The notes under the pieces: model-generated
What the model was told of the DNA's origin: nothing
What the model saw: only the letters and a program-made list of their open reading frames with translations
Databases searched by the model: none
Position numbers and translations under genes: made by a program
Origin: Novosphingobium beihaiense
GTDB taxonomy: Bacteria; Pseudomonadota; Alphaproteobacteria; Sphingomonadales; Sphingomonadaceae
Direction: 5' to 3'
Length of the DNA: 64,000 bases
Assembly (NCBI RefSeq): GCF_022832375.1
Contig: NZ_JALHLG010000007.1
Span: 1-64,000, forward strand
Shown here: in pieces, positions 1-8,358 of the stretch
Layout of the letters: each line of letters begins with the position of its first letter
How positions within the stretch are numbered: the first letter of the stretch is position 1

Positions 1-1080
1 GAGTGCCGGATCGCCCAGATGGCCGCAGCGGCACGGGTTCATCGCGGCGATGAGCTGCACCCGCGCCGGGTAGGTGACGTGGGCATTGGCGCGCGCGACG
101 GTGACTTCGCCCGTCTCCAGCGGCTGGCGCAGCGAATCGAGGACCTGGCGCTGGAACTCGGGCAGTTCGTCGAGGAACAGCACGCCCAGATGCGCCATCG
201 AGACTTCGCCGGGGCGCACTTTCAGCCCGCCGCCGGTCAGGGCGGCGATCGAGGCGGAGTGGTGGGGTGAACGGTAGGGGCGGGCGCGGCTGATGCGGCC
301 GTCTTCCAATGTGCCCGCCACCGAGGATACCATGGAGACTTCCAGTGCCTCGGCCGGGGTGAGTTCGGGCAGGATGCCGGGCAGGCACGCGGCGAGCAGC
401 GACTTGCCCGCGCCCGGCGGCCCGATCATCACCAGATTGTGCGCACCCGCCGCCGCGATTTCCAGCGCGCGCCGGGCGGTTTCCTGCCCCTTAACCTGCT
501 TCAGATCGGGCCCGCGCTCGGGAGGGTCGGCGCGGCCCGGCTTGGGCGGGGGCAGGACTTGCGTGCCTTTGAGATGGTTGAGCAGACTGATCAGGTTGGG
601 CGCGGCCACCACCGGCACGCCGCCCTTGCCGTTACTGGCCCAGCTGGCCTCGCTGCCTTGCGCGGCCGGGCAGATCAGGCCCTTGTCCCTCTCGCTGGCA
701 TGGAGCGCGGCAAGCAGCACGCCGGGCGAGGGGATGATTCGTCCGTCCAGCGCCAGTTCGCCCACGGCGACGAAGTCCGCCATTTGCTCGGCATCGACCA
801 CGCCCATGGCACTGAGCAGGGCAAGGGCTACCGGAAGGTCATAATGCGAGCCGTCCTTGGGCAGGTCCGCCGGGGAGAGATTGACCGTGATCCGCTTGGG
901 CGGCAGCGCCAGCCCCATGGCGGTAAGCGCGGCGGAAACCCGCTGGCGGCTCTCGCTCACTGCCTTGTCAGGCAGGCCGACCAATGTGAAGGCGGGGAGG
1001 CCGGGCGCGATCTGGCACTGGACTTCGACGGCACGCGCTTCCAGACCGAGATAGGCCACGGTCGAAACCAGCGCGACCAC
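1..1080 (-). CDS. comM: ComM/YifB-like Mg-chelatase-family AAA+ ATPase (partial, 3' end off window)
   Basis: The first 360 residues of a YifB/ComM protein are visible; the C-terminus lies beyond base 1. The N-terminal ChlI-type domain begins at the GTG at 1080 and includes a [14 protein letters not shown] stretch near residue 35 and a PADLPKDG stretch near residue 70. The AAA+ part has Walker A GPPGAGKS at residues 220-227 and a Walker [10 protein letters not shown] near residue 300. In naturally competent bacteria ComM is a hexameric helicase that promotes branch migration during integration of incoming DNA; in other bacteria its role is less clear. Only AT-rich intergenic DNA separates it from the divergent gene at 1230. 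The family call is firm; a competence role in this organism is inference. Confidence 0.93.
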   Translation of the reverse strand, partial: MVALVSTVAYLGLEARAVEVQCQIAPGLPAFTLVGLPDKAVSESRQRVSAALTAMGLALPPKRITVNLSPADLPKDGSHYDLPVALALLSAMGVVDAEQMADFVAVGELALDGRIIPSPGVLLAALHASERDKGLICPAAQGSEASWASNGKGGVPVVAAPNLISLLNHLKGTQVLPPPKPGRADPPERGPDLKQVKGQETARRALEIAAAGAHNLVMIGPPGAGKSLLAACLPGILPELTPAEALEVSMVSSVAGTLEDGRISRARPYRSPHHSASIAALTGGGLKVRPGEVSMAHLGVLFLDELPEFQRQVLDSLRQPLETGEVTVARANAHVTYPARVQLIAAMNPCRCGHLGDPAL

Positions 1081-1229
1081 GAAAAGCCCCCATTTCTCTA
1101 AGGTGTTAATTAACGATCGGGTTTTACTATCCGATTTGTCCGGACGCGGGGATCGATAATTTATCCCTTACAACGTTTTAACCAGATCGGGCATGATTTG
1201 GGTAAGGCGCGCGGGCGCACCCTTCGCGC

Positions 1230-2012
1230 ATGCGCTCGTCCCCTGTACTCCTCGGGCTGTTCAGTCTGGCTGCCGCGTCCCCCCTGTCGGCGCAGACCAT
1301 CGCCTACGAGGCCGTCGAAGTGGATGCCGACCTTTTCGTCAACGGTGGCGAGCGCAGTCTTCCTGTCCGCTGGAGCACGGCTCCTGCAACGCCGGTTCCG
1401 GCGGGGGCGGTCCACTACGGCCCGTTTCGCGTGCTCGATGAAGGGCGGGCGGCGCTGGTGGATGTCACTGGCCCGCGCAGCCCGGGCCAGTTCGCGGCGA
1501 TGCTGCGCGATCATCCGGGCATTGCCGAGATTGAGATGGTGGAATGCCCGGGCACCGAGGATGACCTTGCGAACTTGCGGCTGGGCCGGATGATTCGGGA
1601 GCGGGGCATCGCCACGTACGTTCCGAACGGCGGTTCGGTGCGTTCGGGCGGGGTGGAGCTGTTTCTGGCGGGCGCGCGCCGCTATGCCGATCCCGGCGCA
1701 GAGTTCGCCGTGCATTCGTGGAAGGACGACGCCGGGCTGGAGCCGGACGACTATTCCGCCAATGCCCCCGAGAATCGCCGCTACCTTGATTACTACGCGC
1801 AGATGGGCATGAGCCCGATCGAGGCGGAGGCTTTCTATGCCATGACCAATTCGGTGCCGTTCGAATCGGCCAAGTGGTTTGGCACGGGAACGATGGGGCT
1901 GTGGGTCAAACTGGACCGCGCCGTGCCGGAAAACCAGGCCGTAAACTTGGCGCATCAGCACGTCTCGTCCTTGACTCTCTCCTACAGCTCCAGTAACGGC
2001 CCGCGTCTGTAA
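1230..2012 (+). CDS. Exported ClpP/crotonase-fold protein (COG3904-like), function unknown
   Basis: This 260-residue protein has a clear signal peptide (residues 1-21, cleavage after SPLSAQ). The middle reads like periplasmic ClpP-fold proteins: a glycine-rich stretch [19 protein letters not shown] near residues 132-150, where a ClpP-type serine would sit, followed by an AVHSW stretch where the family usually carries its histidine. The cysteines that often precede the family serine (CASAC type) are absent. It is monocistronic, facing rpmH, with a GC hairpin and T-run just after its stop. The fold assignment comes from motif layout; whether it is an active peptidase cannot be judged from sequence alone. 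Confidence 0.6.
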   Translation: MRSSPVLLGLFSLAAASPLSAQTIAYEAVEVDADLFVNGGERSLPVRWSTAPATPVPAGAVHYGPFRVLDEGRAALVDVTGPRSPGQFAAMLRDHPGIAEIEMVECPGTEDDLANLRLGRMIRERGIATYVPNGGSVRSGGVELFLAGARRYADPGAEFAVHSWKDDAGLEPDDYSANAPENRRYLDYYAQMGMSPIEAEAFYAMTNSVPFESAKWFGTGTMGLWVKLDRAVPENQAVNLAHQHVSSLTLSYSSSNGPRL

Positions 2013-2020
2013 TCGGCTGT

Positions 2021-2043
2021 CCGCCGCGCGGGCGGCCCTTTTT
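2021..2043 (+). terminator. Rho-independent terminator after the ClpP-fold gene
   Basis: Inverted repeat CCGCC/GGCGG (2021-2025 and 2031-2035) followed by a TTTTT run at 2039-2043. It lies nine bases after the preceding stop codon and ahead of rpmH. Confidence 0.6.
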
Positions 2044-2085
2044 GTTCGGGTCCTTCGGGACCGATTTGGAATTTCGAGGACTGAC

Positions 2086-2220
2086 ATGAAGCGCACTTTC
2101 CAGCCTAGCCGCCTTGTCCGCGCCCGCCGTCACGGCTTCCGCGCCCGCACGGCGACCGCCGGTGGCCGCAAGGTGCTTCGCGCTCGCCGTGCCCGCGGCC
2201 GCAAGAAGCTCTCGGCGTAA
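2086..2220 (+). CDS. rpmH: 50S ribosomal protein L34
   Basis: A 44-residue, very Arg/Lys-rich peptide starting MKRTFQPS and ending GRKKLSA, which is diagnostic for L34. The ATG at 2086 follows a GAGG element (2076-2079). L34 is a small structural protein of the large ribosomal subunit. It leads the conserved rpmH-rnpA-yidD-yidC order. Two strong hairpins between it and rnpA suggest that transcription is reduced after rpmH, a familiar way of making far more L34 than RnpA. Confidence 0.97.
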   Translation: MKRTFQPSRLVRARRHGFRARTATAGGRKVLRARRARGRKKLSA

Positions 2221-2234
2221 TCTGCCTGGCAGCA

Positions 2235-2256
2235 GGCAAGGGCGTTCGCCCTTGCC
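2235..2256 (+). terminator. Hairpin immediately after rpmH
   Basis: Perfect 10-bp inverted repeat GGCAAGGGCG / CGCCCTTGCC with a two-base TT spacer, 14 bases after the rpmH stop. No long T-run follows, so it may be an attenuator or mRNA-stabilising hairpin. Confidence 0.5.
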
Positions 2257-2260
2257 GTTC

Positions 2261-2321
2261 GGCACCAGCCCACGCCCCCGTCCGGCCCTTGCGGTGATGG
2301 ACAGGGGCGTGGGCTGGTGCC
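2261..2321 (+). terminator. Long inverted repeat between rpmH and rnpA
   Basis: Perfect 18-bp arms (2261-2278 and 2304-2321, beginning GGCACCAGCCCACG) with a 25-base loop, followed by GTTTTGCTT. This is the second of two consecutive hairpins in the rpmH-rnpA gap and is a good candidate terminator or attenuator. Confidence 0.55.
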
Positions 2322-2387
2322 GTTTTGCTTGGTGCGAATCGGTGGTTCCGGTTCCATCGCTGCCGCATTGGCTGTAAACGCTCACCC

Positions 2388-2771
2388 ATGACCGCTGCCT
2401 ATCAGACGATGACCCGCCGGTCCGACTTTCTGGCTGCCAATCGCGGCCTGCGAGTCGCGCGTGCGGGATTCGTCCTGCTGGCCAACGCCAATGGCGGGCA
2501 AGGGCAGCGGGCAGGGATCACCGTGACCAAGAAGATCGGCAATGCCGTGGTGCGCAACCGCATGAAGCGCCGCTTTCGCGCGCTGCTGCGCGAACTGCTG
2601 CCGGAGCATGGCCTGCCCGATACCGACCATGTGCTGATCGGGCGCGAGAACGGGATCGAGCGCGATTTCGCGCTGCTGCGCGAGGAACTGGTGGCGGCTT
2701 TGGGCCGTGCGCGGGCGGGCAAGGGCGATCCGGCCCGGCGCAAGGGCGCGCCGCGAAAGGGGCGCCGGTGA
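2388..2771 (+). CDS. rnpA: Ribonuclease P protein component
   Basis: A 127-residue basic protein that binds the RNase P RNA and assists 5' maturation of tRNA precursors. The family signature lies in the middle: an [19 protein letters not shown] segment containing the RNR motif, near residues 44-63. The ATG at 2388 is preferred over an in-frame TTG at 2325, because the extra 21 residues have no family counterpart. The C-terminal tail is unusually rich in Arg, Lys and Gly. The stop overlaps the region where yidD begins. Confidence 0.96.
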   Translation: MTAAYQTMTRRSDFLAANRGLRVARAGFVLLANANGGQGQRAGITVTKKIGNAVVRNRMKRRFRALLRELLPEHGLPDTDHVLIGRENGIERDFALLREELVAALGRARAGKGDPARRKGAPRKGRR

Positions 2772-2782
2772 CAGGCGGGGGC

Positions 2783-3028
2783 ATGAAGAGGGCGCTGGCC
2801 TTTGTCGTCTCGCTGCCGGGGCTGCTGTTGATCGGCATTGCCCGGGCGTGGCAGCTCGGGCCGTCCCGGCTGATGCCGCCGACTTGCCGCTACAGTCCGT
2901 CGTGCTCGCAATATGCGATTGAGGCCGTGCGCAAGCATGGTGCGATTAAGGGTGGATGCCTGGCGATATGGCGTCTATTGCGCTGCCAGCCTTGGGGCGG
3001 GCACGGCCATGATCCGGTTCCGGATTGA
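2783..3028 (+). CDS. yidD: Membrane protein insertion efficiency factor YidD
   Basis: An 81-residue protein with the YidD hallmarks: one N-terminal hydrophobic helix, a [17 protein letters not shown] stretch (CxYxPSCSxYA) and a GGxxAxWRLLRCxPWGGHGxDPVP ending. YidD assists the YidC insertase at the inner membrane. The ATG at 2783 has a purine-rich AGGCGGGG just upstream. A GTG at 2768 that overlaps the rnpA stop is an alternative that adds five residues. The position between rnpA and yidC is the conserved one. Confidence 0.93.
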   Translation: MKRALAFVVSLPGLLLIGIARAWQLGPSRLMPPTCRYSPSCSQYAIEAVRKHGAIKGGCLAIWRLLRCQPWGGHGHDPVPD

Positions 3029-3112
3029 ATAGAACGCCCCGGTAGAACGATTGACGAGAAGCGGGCGGCTTGCGGCGCCGCTGCTGACGGGAATACGACA
3101 GGAAGCGCCTTC

Positions 3113-4897
3113 GTGGATAATCAGCGTAACATCATCCTGGCGGTCGTTCTGACCGCGCTTGTCCTTTTCGGATGGGAAGCCGGAATCGGCTATTTCTATC
3201 CGCAGGCCAAGGCGCCGGTACAGGCCGAACAGACGGCGGACGCCAGTAAGAGCACGAAGCCTGCTGATGCCAGCAAGATCAAGCCTACCCGCGAGGGAGG
3301 CTTGCGCGATGCGGCCGACGTGGCGCTGGAAAAGCAGGATCTGAAAGCCGCGCTGACTCACGGCGGCCGCGTGCCGGTTGCGGCGCCGGGCCTGTCGGGC
3401 TCGATCAACCTCACCGGCGCGCTGATCGACGATCTGGTGCTCAATCGCCACCGCGAGACGGTGAAGAAGGATTCGGGGCCGGTGCGCATCTATTCGCCCG
3501 CCGGCACGCCCGCGCAGCAGTTCGCGCAGTTCGGCTGGACCGGCGATGCCGGAGTTACGCCCCGGGCGCAGACGGTCTGGAGCGTGCCTGCAGGGGCTAA
3601 GCTGACGCCGTCGACTCCGGTGACGCTCACCTGGGACAACGGCAAGGGGCAGGTCTATTCGATCACGTTCAAGATCGATGACAACTACATGATCACCGCC
3701 GACCAGAGCGTGGCCAACAAGGGCAATGCGCCGGTTTCGGTGCAGCCTTTCGGCCTTGTGAACCGCACGGACGAGACCGCCAGCCTCGATACCTGGAACG
3801 TGCATTCGGGGCCGATCGGCGCGTTCGACGGTTCGGTGAATTTCGGTACCAACTACAGCACGGTCTCTGACGCTCGGACTGTCAAGGAAGCCGGCAATAC
3901 CGACTGGATCGGCTTCACCGATATCTACTGGATGTCGACGCTGATCCCGGTGAAGGCCAAGGCGGAAGGCACGTTCCGTTCGCTGGGCGATCACATTTTC
4001 CGGGCCGATGTGGTTTATGGTCCGTCGGTGGTGCAGCCGGGCAAGGTTCTCACGCAGGAAACCAAGCTGTTCGCCGGGGCGAAGGAGCACACCGTGCTCG
4101 ATGCCTATGAAAAGCAGGGCATCACCAACTTCGGTCTCGCCATCGACTGGGGTTGGTTCCGCTGGTTCGAAAAGCCGATCTTCTGGCTGCTCACCAAACT
4201 GTTCAGCCTGGTCGGGAACTTCGGTGTCGCGATCATCCTGCTGACGGCGATCGTGCGCGGCATGATGTTCCCGATCGCCCAGCGCGGCTTTGCCAGCATG
4301 GCGGCGATGCGGGCGATCCAGCCGAAGATGAAGGCGATCCAGGAGCGTTACAAGGACGACAAGGAACGCCAGCAGAAAGAGGTGATGGAGCTCTACAAGA
4401 AGGAAGGCGTGAACCCGCTTGCGGGCTGCCTGCCGATGTTCCTCCAGATCCCGGTGTTCTTCGCGCTCTACAAGACCCTGATCCTGGCGATCGAGATGCG
4501 CCACCAGCCCTTCGTGCTGTGGATCAAGGACTTGTCCGCGCCCGATCCGCTGCACATCCTCAACCTGTTCGGCCTGCTGCCGTTCGATCCGCCGGGCTTC
4601 CTGGGGATCGGCGTGCTGGCGCTGCTGCTGGGCGTGACGATGTACTTCCAGTTCAAGCTCAACCCGGCACAGATGGACCCGACGCAGCAGCAGATTTTCT
4701 CGCTGATGCCGTGGTTCATGATGTTCGTGATGGCGCCGTTCGCCTCGGGCCTGCTGATCTACTGGATCACCTCGAACCTGCTCACGATCGCGCAGCAGAA
4801 GTACCTCTACAGCCGCCATCCGCAGCTCAAGGCACAGGCGGACAAGGATGCGCAGGACAAGCAGCGCGCCAGCGAGCGAGAGAAGAGCAAGGCCTGA
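3113..4897 (+). CDS. yidC: Membrane protein insertase YidC (Oxa1 family)
   Basis: A 594-residue inner-membrane insertase. An N-terminal helix begins after MDNQRNII, followed by the large periplasmic P1 domain (about residues 60-340) and the conserved five-helix Oxa1 core from about residue 355. The core includes the hydrophilic-groove arginine in the IVRGMMFPI segment near residue 381 and a long cytoplasmic coiled stretch (QPKMKAIQERYKDD). It inserts membrane proteins alone or with SecYEG. The start is a GTG at 3113. The tail is highly charged (Lys, Asp, Glu, Arg). The engB start lies one base after its stop, so the two genes are probably co-translated. Confidence 0.97.
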   Translation: MDNQRNIILAVVLTALVLFGWEAGIGYFYPQAKAPVQAEQTADASKSTKPADASKIKPTREGGLRDAADVALEKQDLKAALTHGGRVPVAAPGLSGSINLTGALIDDLVLNRHRETVKKDSGPVRIYSPAGTPAQQFAQFGWTGDAGVTPRAQTVWSVPAGAKLTPSTPVTLTWDNGKGQVYSITFKIDDNYMITADQSVANKGNAPVSVQPFGLVNRTDETASLDTWNVHSGPIGAFDGSVNFGTNYSTVSDARTVKEAGNTDWIGFTDIYWMSTLIPVKAKAEGTFRSLGDHIFRADVVYGPSVVQPGKVLTQETKLFAGAKEHTVLDAYEKQGITNFGLAIDWGWFRWFEKPIFWLLTKLFSLVGNFGVAIILLTAIVRGMMFPIAQRGFASMAAMRAIQPKMKAIQERYKDDKERQQKEVMELYKKEGVNPLAGCLPMFLQIPVFFALYKTLILAIEMRHQPFVLWIKDLSAPDPLHILNLFGLLPFDPPGFLGIGVLALLLGVTMYFQFKLNPAQMDPTQQQIFSLMPWFMMFVMAPFASGLLIYWITSNLLTIAQQKYLYSRHPQLKAQADKDAQDKQRASEREKSKA

Positions 4898-4898
4898 C

Positions 4899-5555
4899 GT
4901 GGACAAGACACCCGAGGATCTGGCCGCCGGCGAACTGGCCGAGCGTGCGCGCAAGCTCTTTTCAGGACCGGTCGCGTTCCTGAAGAGTGCGCCCGCGCTC
5001 AAGTTCCTGCCCGATCCGGAAGTGCCCGAAGTGGCCTTTTGCGGGCGGTCCAACGTCGGCAAGTCCTCGCTGCTCAATGCGCTGACGGGCCGCAAGGCGA
5101 TTGCCCGCACCTCGGTGACGCCGGGGCGCACGCAGGAACTGAACTTCTTCGACGTGGGCGATCCGCTGCAGTTCCGTCTGGTCGACATGCCGGGCTACGG
5201 CTTCGCCAAGGCGCCGCCTGCGGTGGTCGAGACATGGCGGCGGCTGGTGCGGGACTTCCTGCGCGGCCGGGTCGTGCTCAAGCGCACGCTGCTGCTGGTG
5301 GACAGCCGTCACGGCGTGAAGCCGGTCGATGCCGAAATGATGAAGATGCTGGACGAGGCCGCGGTGGGCTATCGCATCGTCCTTACCAAGGCGGACAAGA
5401 TCAAGGCCAGCGAGCTGGAAAAGGTGCACGCGGCCACTGTGGCCGAGGCGCGCAAGCATCCGGCGGCCTATCCGGACGTGCATGTCACAAGTTCGGAAAA
5501 AGGCATGGGTATAGAAGCGCTGCGCGCCGCCGTGCTGGGTGACGCGGAACTTTGA
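4899..5555 (+). CDS. engB: Ribosome-biogenesis GTP-binding protein YihA/YsxC (EngB)
   Basis: A 218-residue TrmE-Era-EngA-EngB family GTPase needed for late assembly of the 50S subunit. The G motifs are clear: G1 GRSNVGKSS near residues 48-56, G3 DMPGYGFAK near residue 95, and G4 TKADK near residue 165. The GTG at 4899 lies one base beyond the yidC stop. An upstream in-frame ATG at 4848 lies inside yidC and is rejected. Confidence 0.95.
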   Translation: MDKTPEDLAAGELAERARKLFSGPVAFLKSAPALKFLPDPEVPEVAFCGRSNVGKSSLLNALTGRKAIARTSVTPGRTQELNFFDVGDPLQFRLVDMPGYGFAKAPPAVVETWRRLVRDFLRGRVVLKRTLLLVDSRHGVKPVDAEMMKMLDEAAVGYRIVLTKADKIKASELEKVHAATVAEARKHPAAYPDVHVTSSEKGMGIEALRAAVLGDAEL

Positions 5556-5672
5556 CGGGAAGCGGAAGGTTTCTCCGGAAAACTGCCGGTTTTCGTGAAT
5601 ATGACGATTGTGTGACGGCTCGCGGCCCATTATGGGCTCGCGCTTTCATGCGCCGGGGGGAAGGAGGATATC

Positions 5673-6803
5673 TTGCCGATGCGCCAGATTGCCGTTCTTC
5701 CTTATCGCACCACCGGGCCGGAGGTGGATGCGCCGATCCAGATCCTGCTGATCACCTCGCGCGAGACGCGGCGCTGGGTCGTGCCCAAGGGCGGGCTGAT
5801 GAAAGGCCTGCCGCCGCATGCCGCCGCCGCCGTGGAAGCGGAGGAGGAAGCGGGCGTGCTGGGCGCGGCCTGCCCGGTGCCGCTCGGCTCCTACCGCTAT
5901 CGCAAGAAGCGCAATTCCGGGGCCTTTGTGTGGGCCGACGTCGATGTGTTTCCGTTCTCCGTCACCGAGGAGCTCGATACCTGGGACGAGCAGCACCAGC
6001 GCGAGCGCCGCTGGTTCTCGCTGGCCGAGGCGGCCGAGGCGGTCGACGAGGAAGACTTGCGGGCGCTTATCCGTTCCTTCGGTGCGCGCGAGTTTCGTGC
6101 CGCCGCCAGTCCTGCCCGCCTGATCGGGGCCGTGGCCGACAAAACAGGGGTTAATACGATGTTCGCGTGGTTCCAGAAGCTGCTGCCGCAGCAGAGCCAT
6201 TTCTTCGACTTGTTCGAAAAACAGGCGGCAACGCTGGTGGCCGGGGCCGATGCGCTGGCGCGGCTGGCGCAGGGCGGTTCGGCCCGGGGGCAGCACATCC
6301 GCGAAATCGAAGAGCGCGAGCACGACGCCGACGATATCACCCGCGACGTGCTCCATGCGGTGCGCCGCAGTTTCCTGACCCCGTTCGACCGTTCGGCGAT
6401 CACCAGCCTGATCACCACGATGGACGATGCCATCGACGAAATGCAGCAGACTGCGGGCGCCGTCGATCTTTACGACGTCAGCGAGTTCGAGCCGGAAATG
6501 CGCGACATGGCCGCAATCATTGTCGATGCCGCGCGCCTGACGGCGGAGGCCATGCCGCTGCTGCGCAAGATCGCGGACAACGGCCACCGCCTGCACGAGC
6601 TGACCGAGCGGCTGGTGCGCATGGAAGGCCATGCGGACGAGATTCACGCGCAGGGCCTGAAGCGCATATTCAAGGCCAGTTCCGGCAAGGATCCGCTGCA
6701 CTTCATCGTGCGCCAGGAGATGTTCAAGCGGCTGGAGCGCGTGGTCGACCGCTTCGAGGATCTGGCGAACGAGATCGACGGCCTCGTGATCGATCACGCC
6801 TGA
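5673..6803 (+). CDS. Nudix hydrolase (DIPP-like) fused to a DUF47/PhoU-like phosphate-transport accessory domain
   Basis: One uninterrupted 376-residue frame carries two domains. Residues 1-150 form a Nudix domain of the diphosphoinositol-polyphosphate-phosphohydrolase type. The Nudix box spans residues 40-62 (WVVPKGGLMKG then EAEEEAGV) and keeps the metal-binding glutamates E55, E58 and E59, but has Leu46 for the first Glu and Val54 for the Arg. Residues 163-376 form a helical DUF47 domain, normally a separate partner of Pit transporters; it begins MFAWFQKLLPQQ and contains EREHDADDITRDV. The TTG at 5673 sits five bases after AAGGAGG; an ATG at 5679 is the alternative. The internal ATG at 6159 is preceded by AGGGG and could yield DUF47 alone. 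pit follows seven bases after the stop. Confidence 0.82.
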   Translation: MPMRQIAVLPYRTTGPEVDAPIQILLITSRETRRWVVPKGGLMKGLPPHAAAAVEAEEEAGVLGAACPVPLGSYRYRKKRNSGAFVWADVDVFPFSVTEELDTWDEQHQRERRWFSLAEAAEAVDEEDLRALIRSFGAREFRAAASPARLIGAVADKTGVNTMFAWFQKLLPQQSHFFDLFEKQAATLVAGADALARLAQGGSARGQHIREIEEREHDADDITRDVLHAVRRSFLTPFDRSAITSLITTMDDAIDEMQQTAGAVDLYDVSEFEPEMRDMAAIIVDAARLTAEAMPLLRKIADNGHRLHELTERLVRMEGHADEIHAQGLKRIFKASSGKDPLHFIVRQEMFKRLERVVDRFEDLANEIDGLVIDHA

Positions 6804-6810
6804 GCCTGCC

Positions 6811-7812
6811 ATGGATCACAGTCTTGCTCTGCCGCTCCTGATCGGCCTTGTCATGATGGGGCTGGCGTTCGATTTCCTGAACGGCCTCCACGATGCCGCC
6901 AATGCCATTGCCACGGTGGTGGCGACGCGGCTGCTCTCGCCGGTCATGGCGGTGCTGTTCGCCGCCGCGGGCAACTTCGCTGCCTACTGGTTCGTGGGCT
7001 TGCACGTCGCCGAGACGGTGGGCAAGGGCATCATCGACAAGGACGCGGTGACGCCTGCGGTGGTTTTCGGGGCGCTGGTCGGGGCGATGTTCTGGAACGT
7101 CGTCACCTGGTTGAAAGGCATTCCTTCCAGTTCCAGCCATGCGCTGATCGGCGGGCTGCTGGGCGCGGGCATGGCGCATGGCGGTTTCGCGGTGGTCGAA
7201 AGCTCGGGCACGACCAAGACGGTGGTGGCCATCGTCGCTTCTCCGGTGATCGGGTTCGCGATCGCCATGGCGCTGATGCTGGCCACAAGCTGGGGTTTCC
7301 GGGGCTTTTCGTCGCGTTCCGCCAATCGCTCGTTCAAGGGGCTGCACTTGCTGTCCAGCGCCGCTTATTCGATCAGCCACGGCGGCAATGACGCGCAGAA
7401 GACGATGGGCATCATTGCCGTGCTGCTCTATTCGACCGGGCATCTTTCCGGAGGGTTCCACGTGCCCGAATGGGTGGTGCTGTCCTGCTATACGGCGATG
7501 GCGCTGGGCACGCTTTCAGGCGGGTGGAAGATCATCAAGACGATGGGCTCCAAGCTGACCAAGCTTAACCATCATTCCGGTTTCTGCGCGTCCGGAGCCG
7601 GTTCGATGGTGGTCTTCGGGGCCAGCGCGATGGGCATTCCGGTTTCGACCACCCACGTCATTACCGGTTCGGTCGTCGGCACCGGCGCGGCCCGGCGCGC
7701 CAGTGCTGTGCGCTGGTCGGTGGCGAGCCGGGTGATCGTTGCCTGGGTCATCACGATCCCGGCGAGCGCAGCGGTGGGGGCGCTGTTCTATGAGCTGACG
7801 CGGCTGTTCTGA
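6811..7812 (+). CDS. pit: Inorganic phosphate transporter, PiT family
   Basis: A 333-residue multi-pass inner-membrane protein with both internally repeated PiT signatures: an N-terminal DFLNGLHDAANAIATVVATR stretch near residue 15, and a second GGNDAQKTMGIIA stretch near residue 192 whose GNDAQK is the hallmark. PiT proteins carry metal-phosphate complexes into the cell using the proton or cation gradient at low affinity. It directly follows the Nudix-DUF47 gene, and the DUF47-Pit pairing is common in bacteria. Its stop is only four bases from the convergent DUF2141 gene. Confidence 0.95.
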   Translation: MDHSLALPLLIGLVMMGLAFDFLNGLHDAANAIATVVATRLLSPVMAVLFAAAGNFAAYWFVGLHVAETVGKGIIDKDAVTPAVVFGALVGAMFWNVVTWLKGIPSSSSHALIGGLLGAGMAHGGFAVVESSGTTKTVVAIVASPVIGFAIAMALMLATSWGFRGFSSRSANRSFKGLHLLSSAAYSISHGGNDAQKTMGIIAVLLYSTGHLSGGFHVPEWVVLSCYTAMALGTLSGGWKIIKTMGSKLTKLNHHSGFCASGAGSMVVFGASAMGIPVSTTHVITGSVVGTGAARRASAVRWSVASRVIVAWVITIPASAAVGALFYELTRLF

Positions 7813-7816
7813 CCCT

Positions 7817-8239
7817 TCAGGGGATCTTGTGAACGGCAAAGGCGATCCGCGTGGGGGCCGTGCCGTGATCGAATGCGGCCGCGGCGAATTTGGGGCGCGA
7901 CATTTTTACGCGCACATCGTTGGAAAAGCCCACGCGTTCCAGCGGCATGCCAATGAAGTTCCGGTCCGCCTTGCCGTTGCCATTGGCGTCCCAATAGGCC
8001 TGCGCGGCATAACGGCCGGGCGGCACGCCGCGCACGGTCACGACAGTCGTACCGGCGCGGGCCGCGGTATCGGCGGACCACGGGCAGTCCTTGCGGGTGA
8101 ATTGGGCAGGCGGGCAGATATCGACATGAACCTTCCCGCTTGCGGTCTCGATTCCCGAAACCGCCACTTCCACCGGCGCCCCGGCGGGAGCGGCGCCCGG
8201 AAGAAGCGAACCGGCAAGGAGAGCCATGAGTCTGCGCAT
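7817..8239 (-). CDS. Exported DUF2141-family protein
   Basis: A 140-residue protein with an N-terminal signal peptide (MRRLMALLAGSLLPGAAPAGA). The mature part has the DUF2141 pattern: a beta-rich segment with VTVRGVPPGRYAAQAYWDANGNGKAD, a phosphate- or metal-like DxNxNGxxD turn, then GMPLERVGFSNDV near the C-terminus. The ATG at 8239 is chosen over an upstream TTG at 8257 because it starts the signal peptide. Family members are exported proteins of unknown function. It is convergent with pit. Confidence 0.72.
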   Translation of the reverse strand: MRRLMALLAGSLLPGAAPAGAPVEVAVSGIETASGKVHVDICPPAQFTRKDCPWSADTAARAGTTVVTVRGVPPGRYAAQAYWDANGNGKADRNFIGMPLERVGFSNDVRVKMSRPKFAAAAFDHGTAPTRIAFAVHKIP

Positions 8240-8358
8240 GCCGCAGTTATGATCCAACGGAGATCATAAGTCCATCGCGGTAAATACGGCTTCTGCCTCG
8301 ACAGGCCCCGCTGCAGAGACTAGTCCCTGCCGCTCAAGCCAAAGGGAAGCCCCGCCCC

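Noticed and set aside
2975..5188. A 737-codon open frame on the minus strand across yidC
   Set aside because: It is antisense to the well-supported yidC and engB genes; long antisense frames are expected at this GC content and it lacks recognisable domains.
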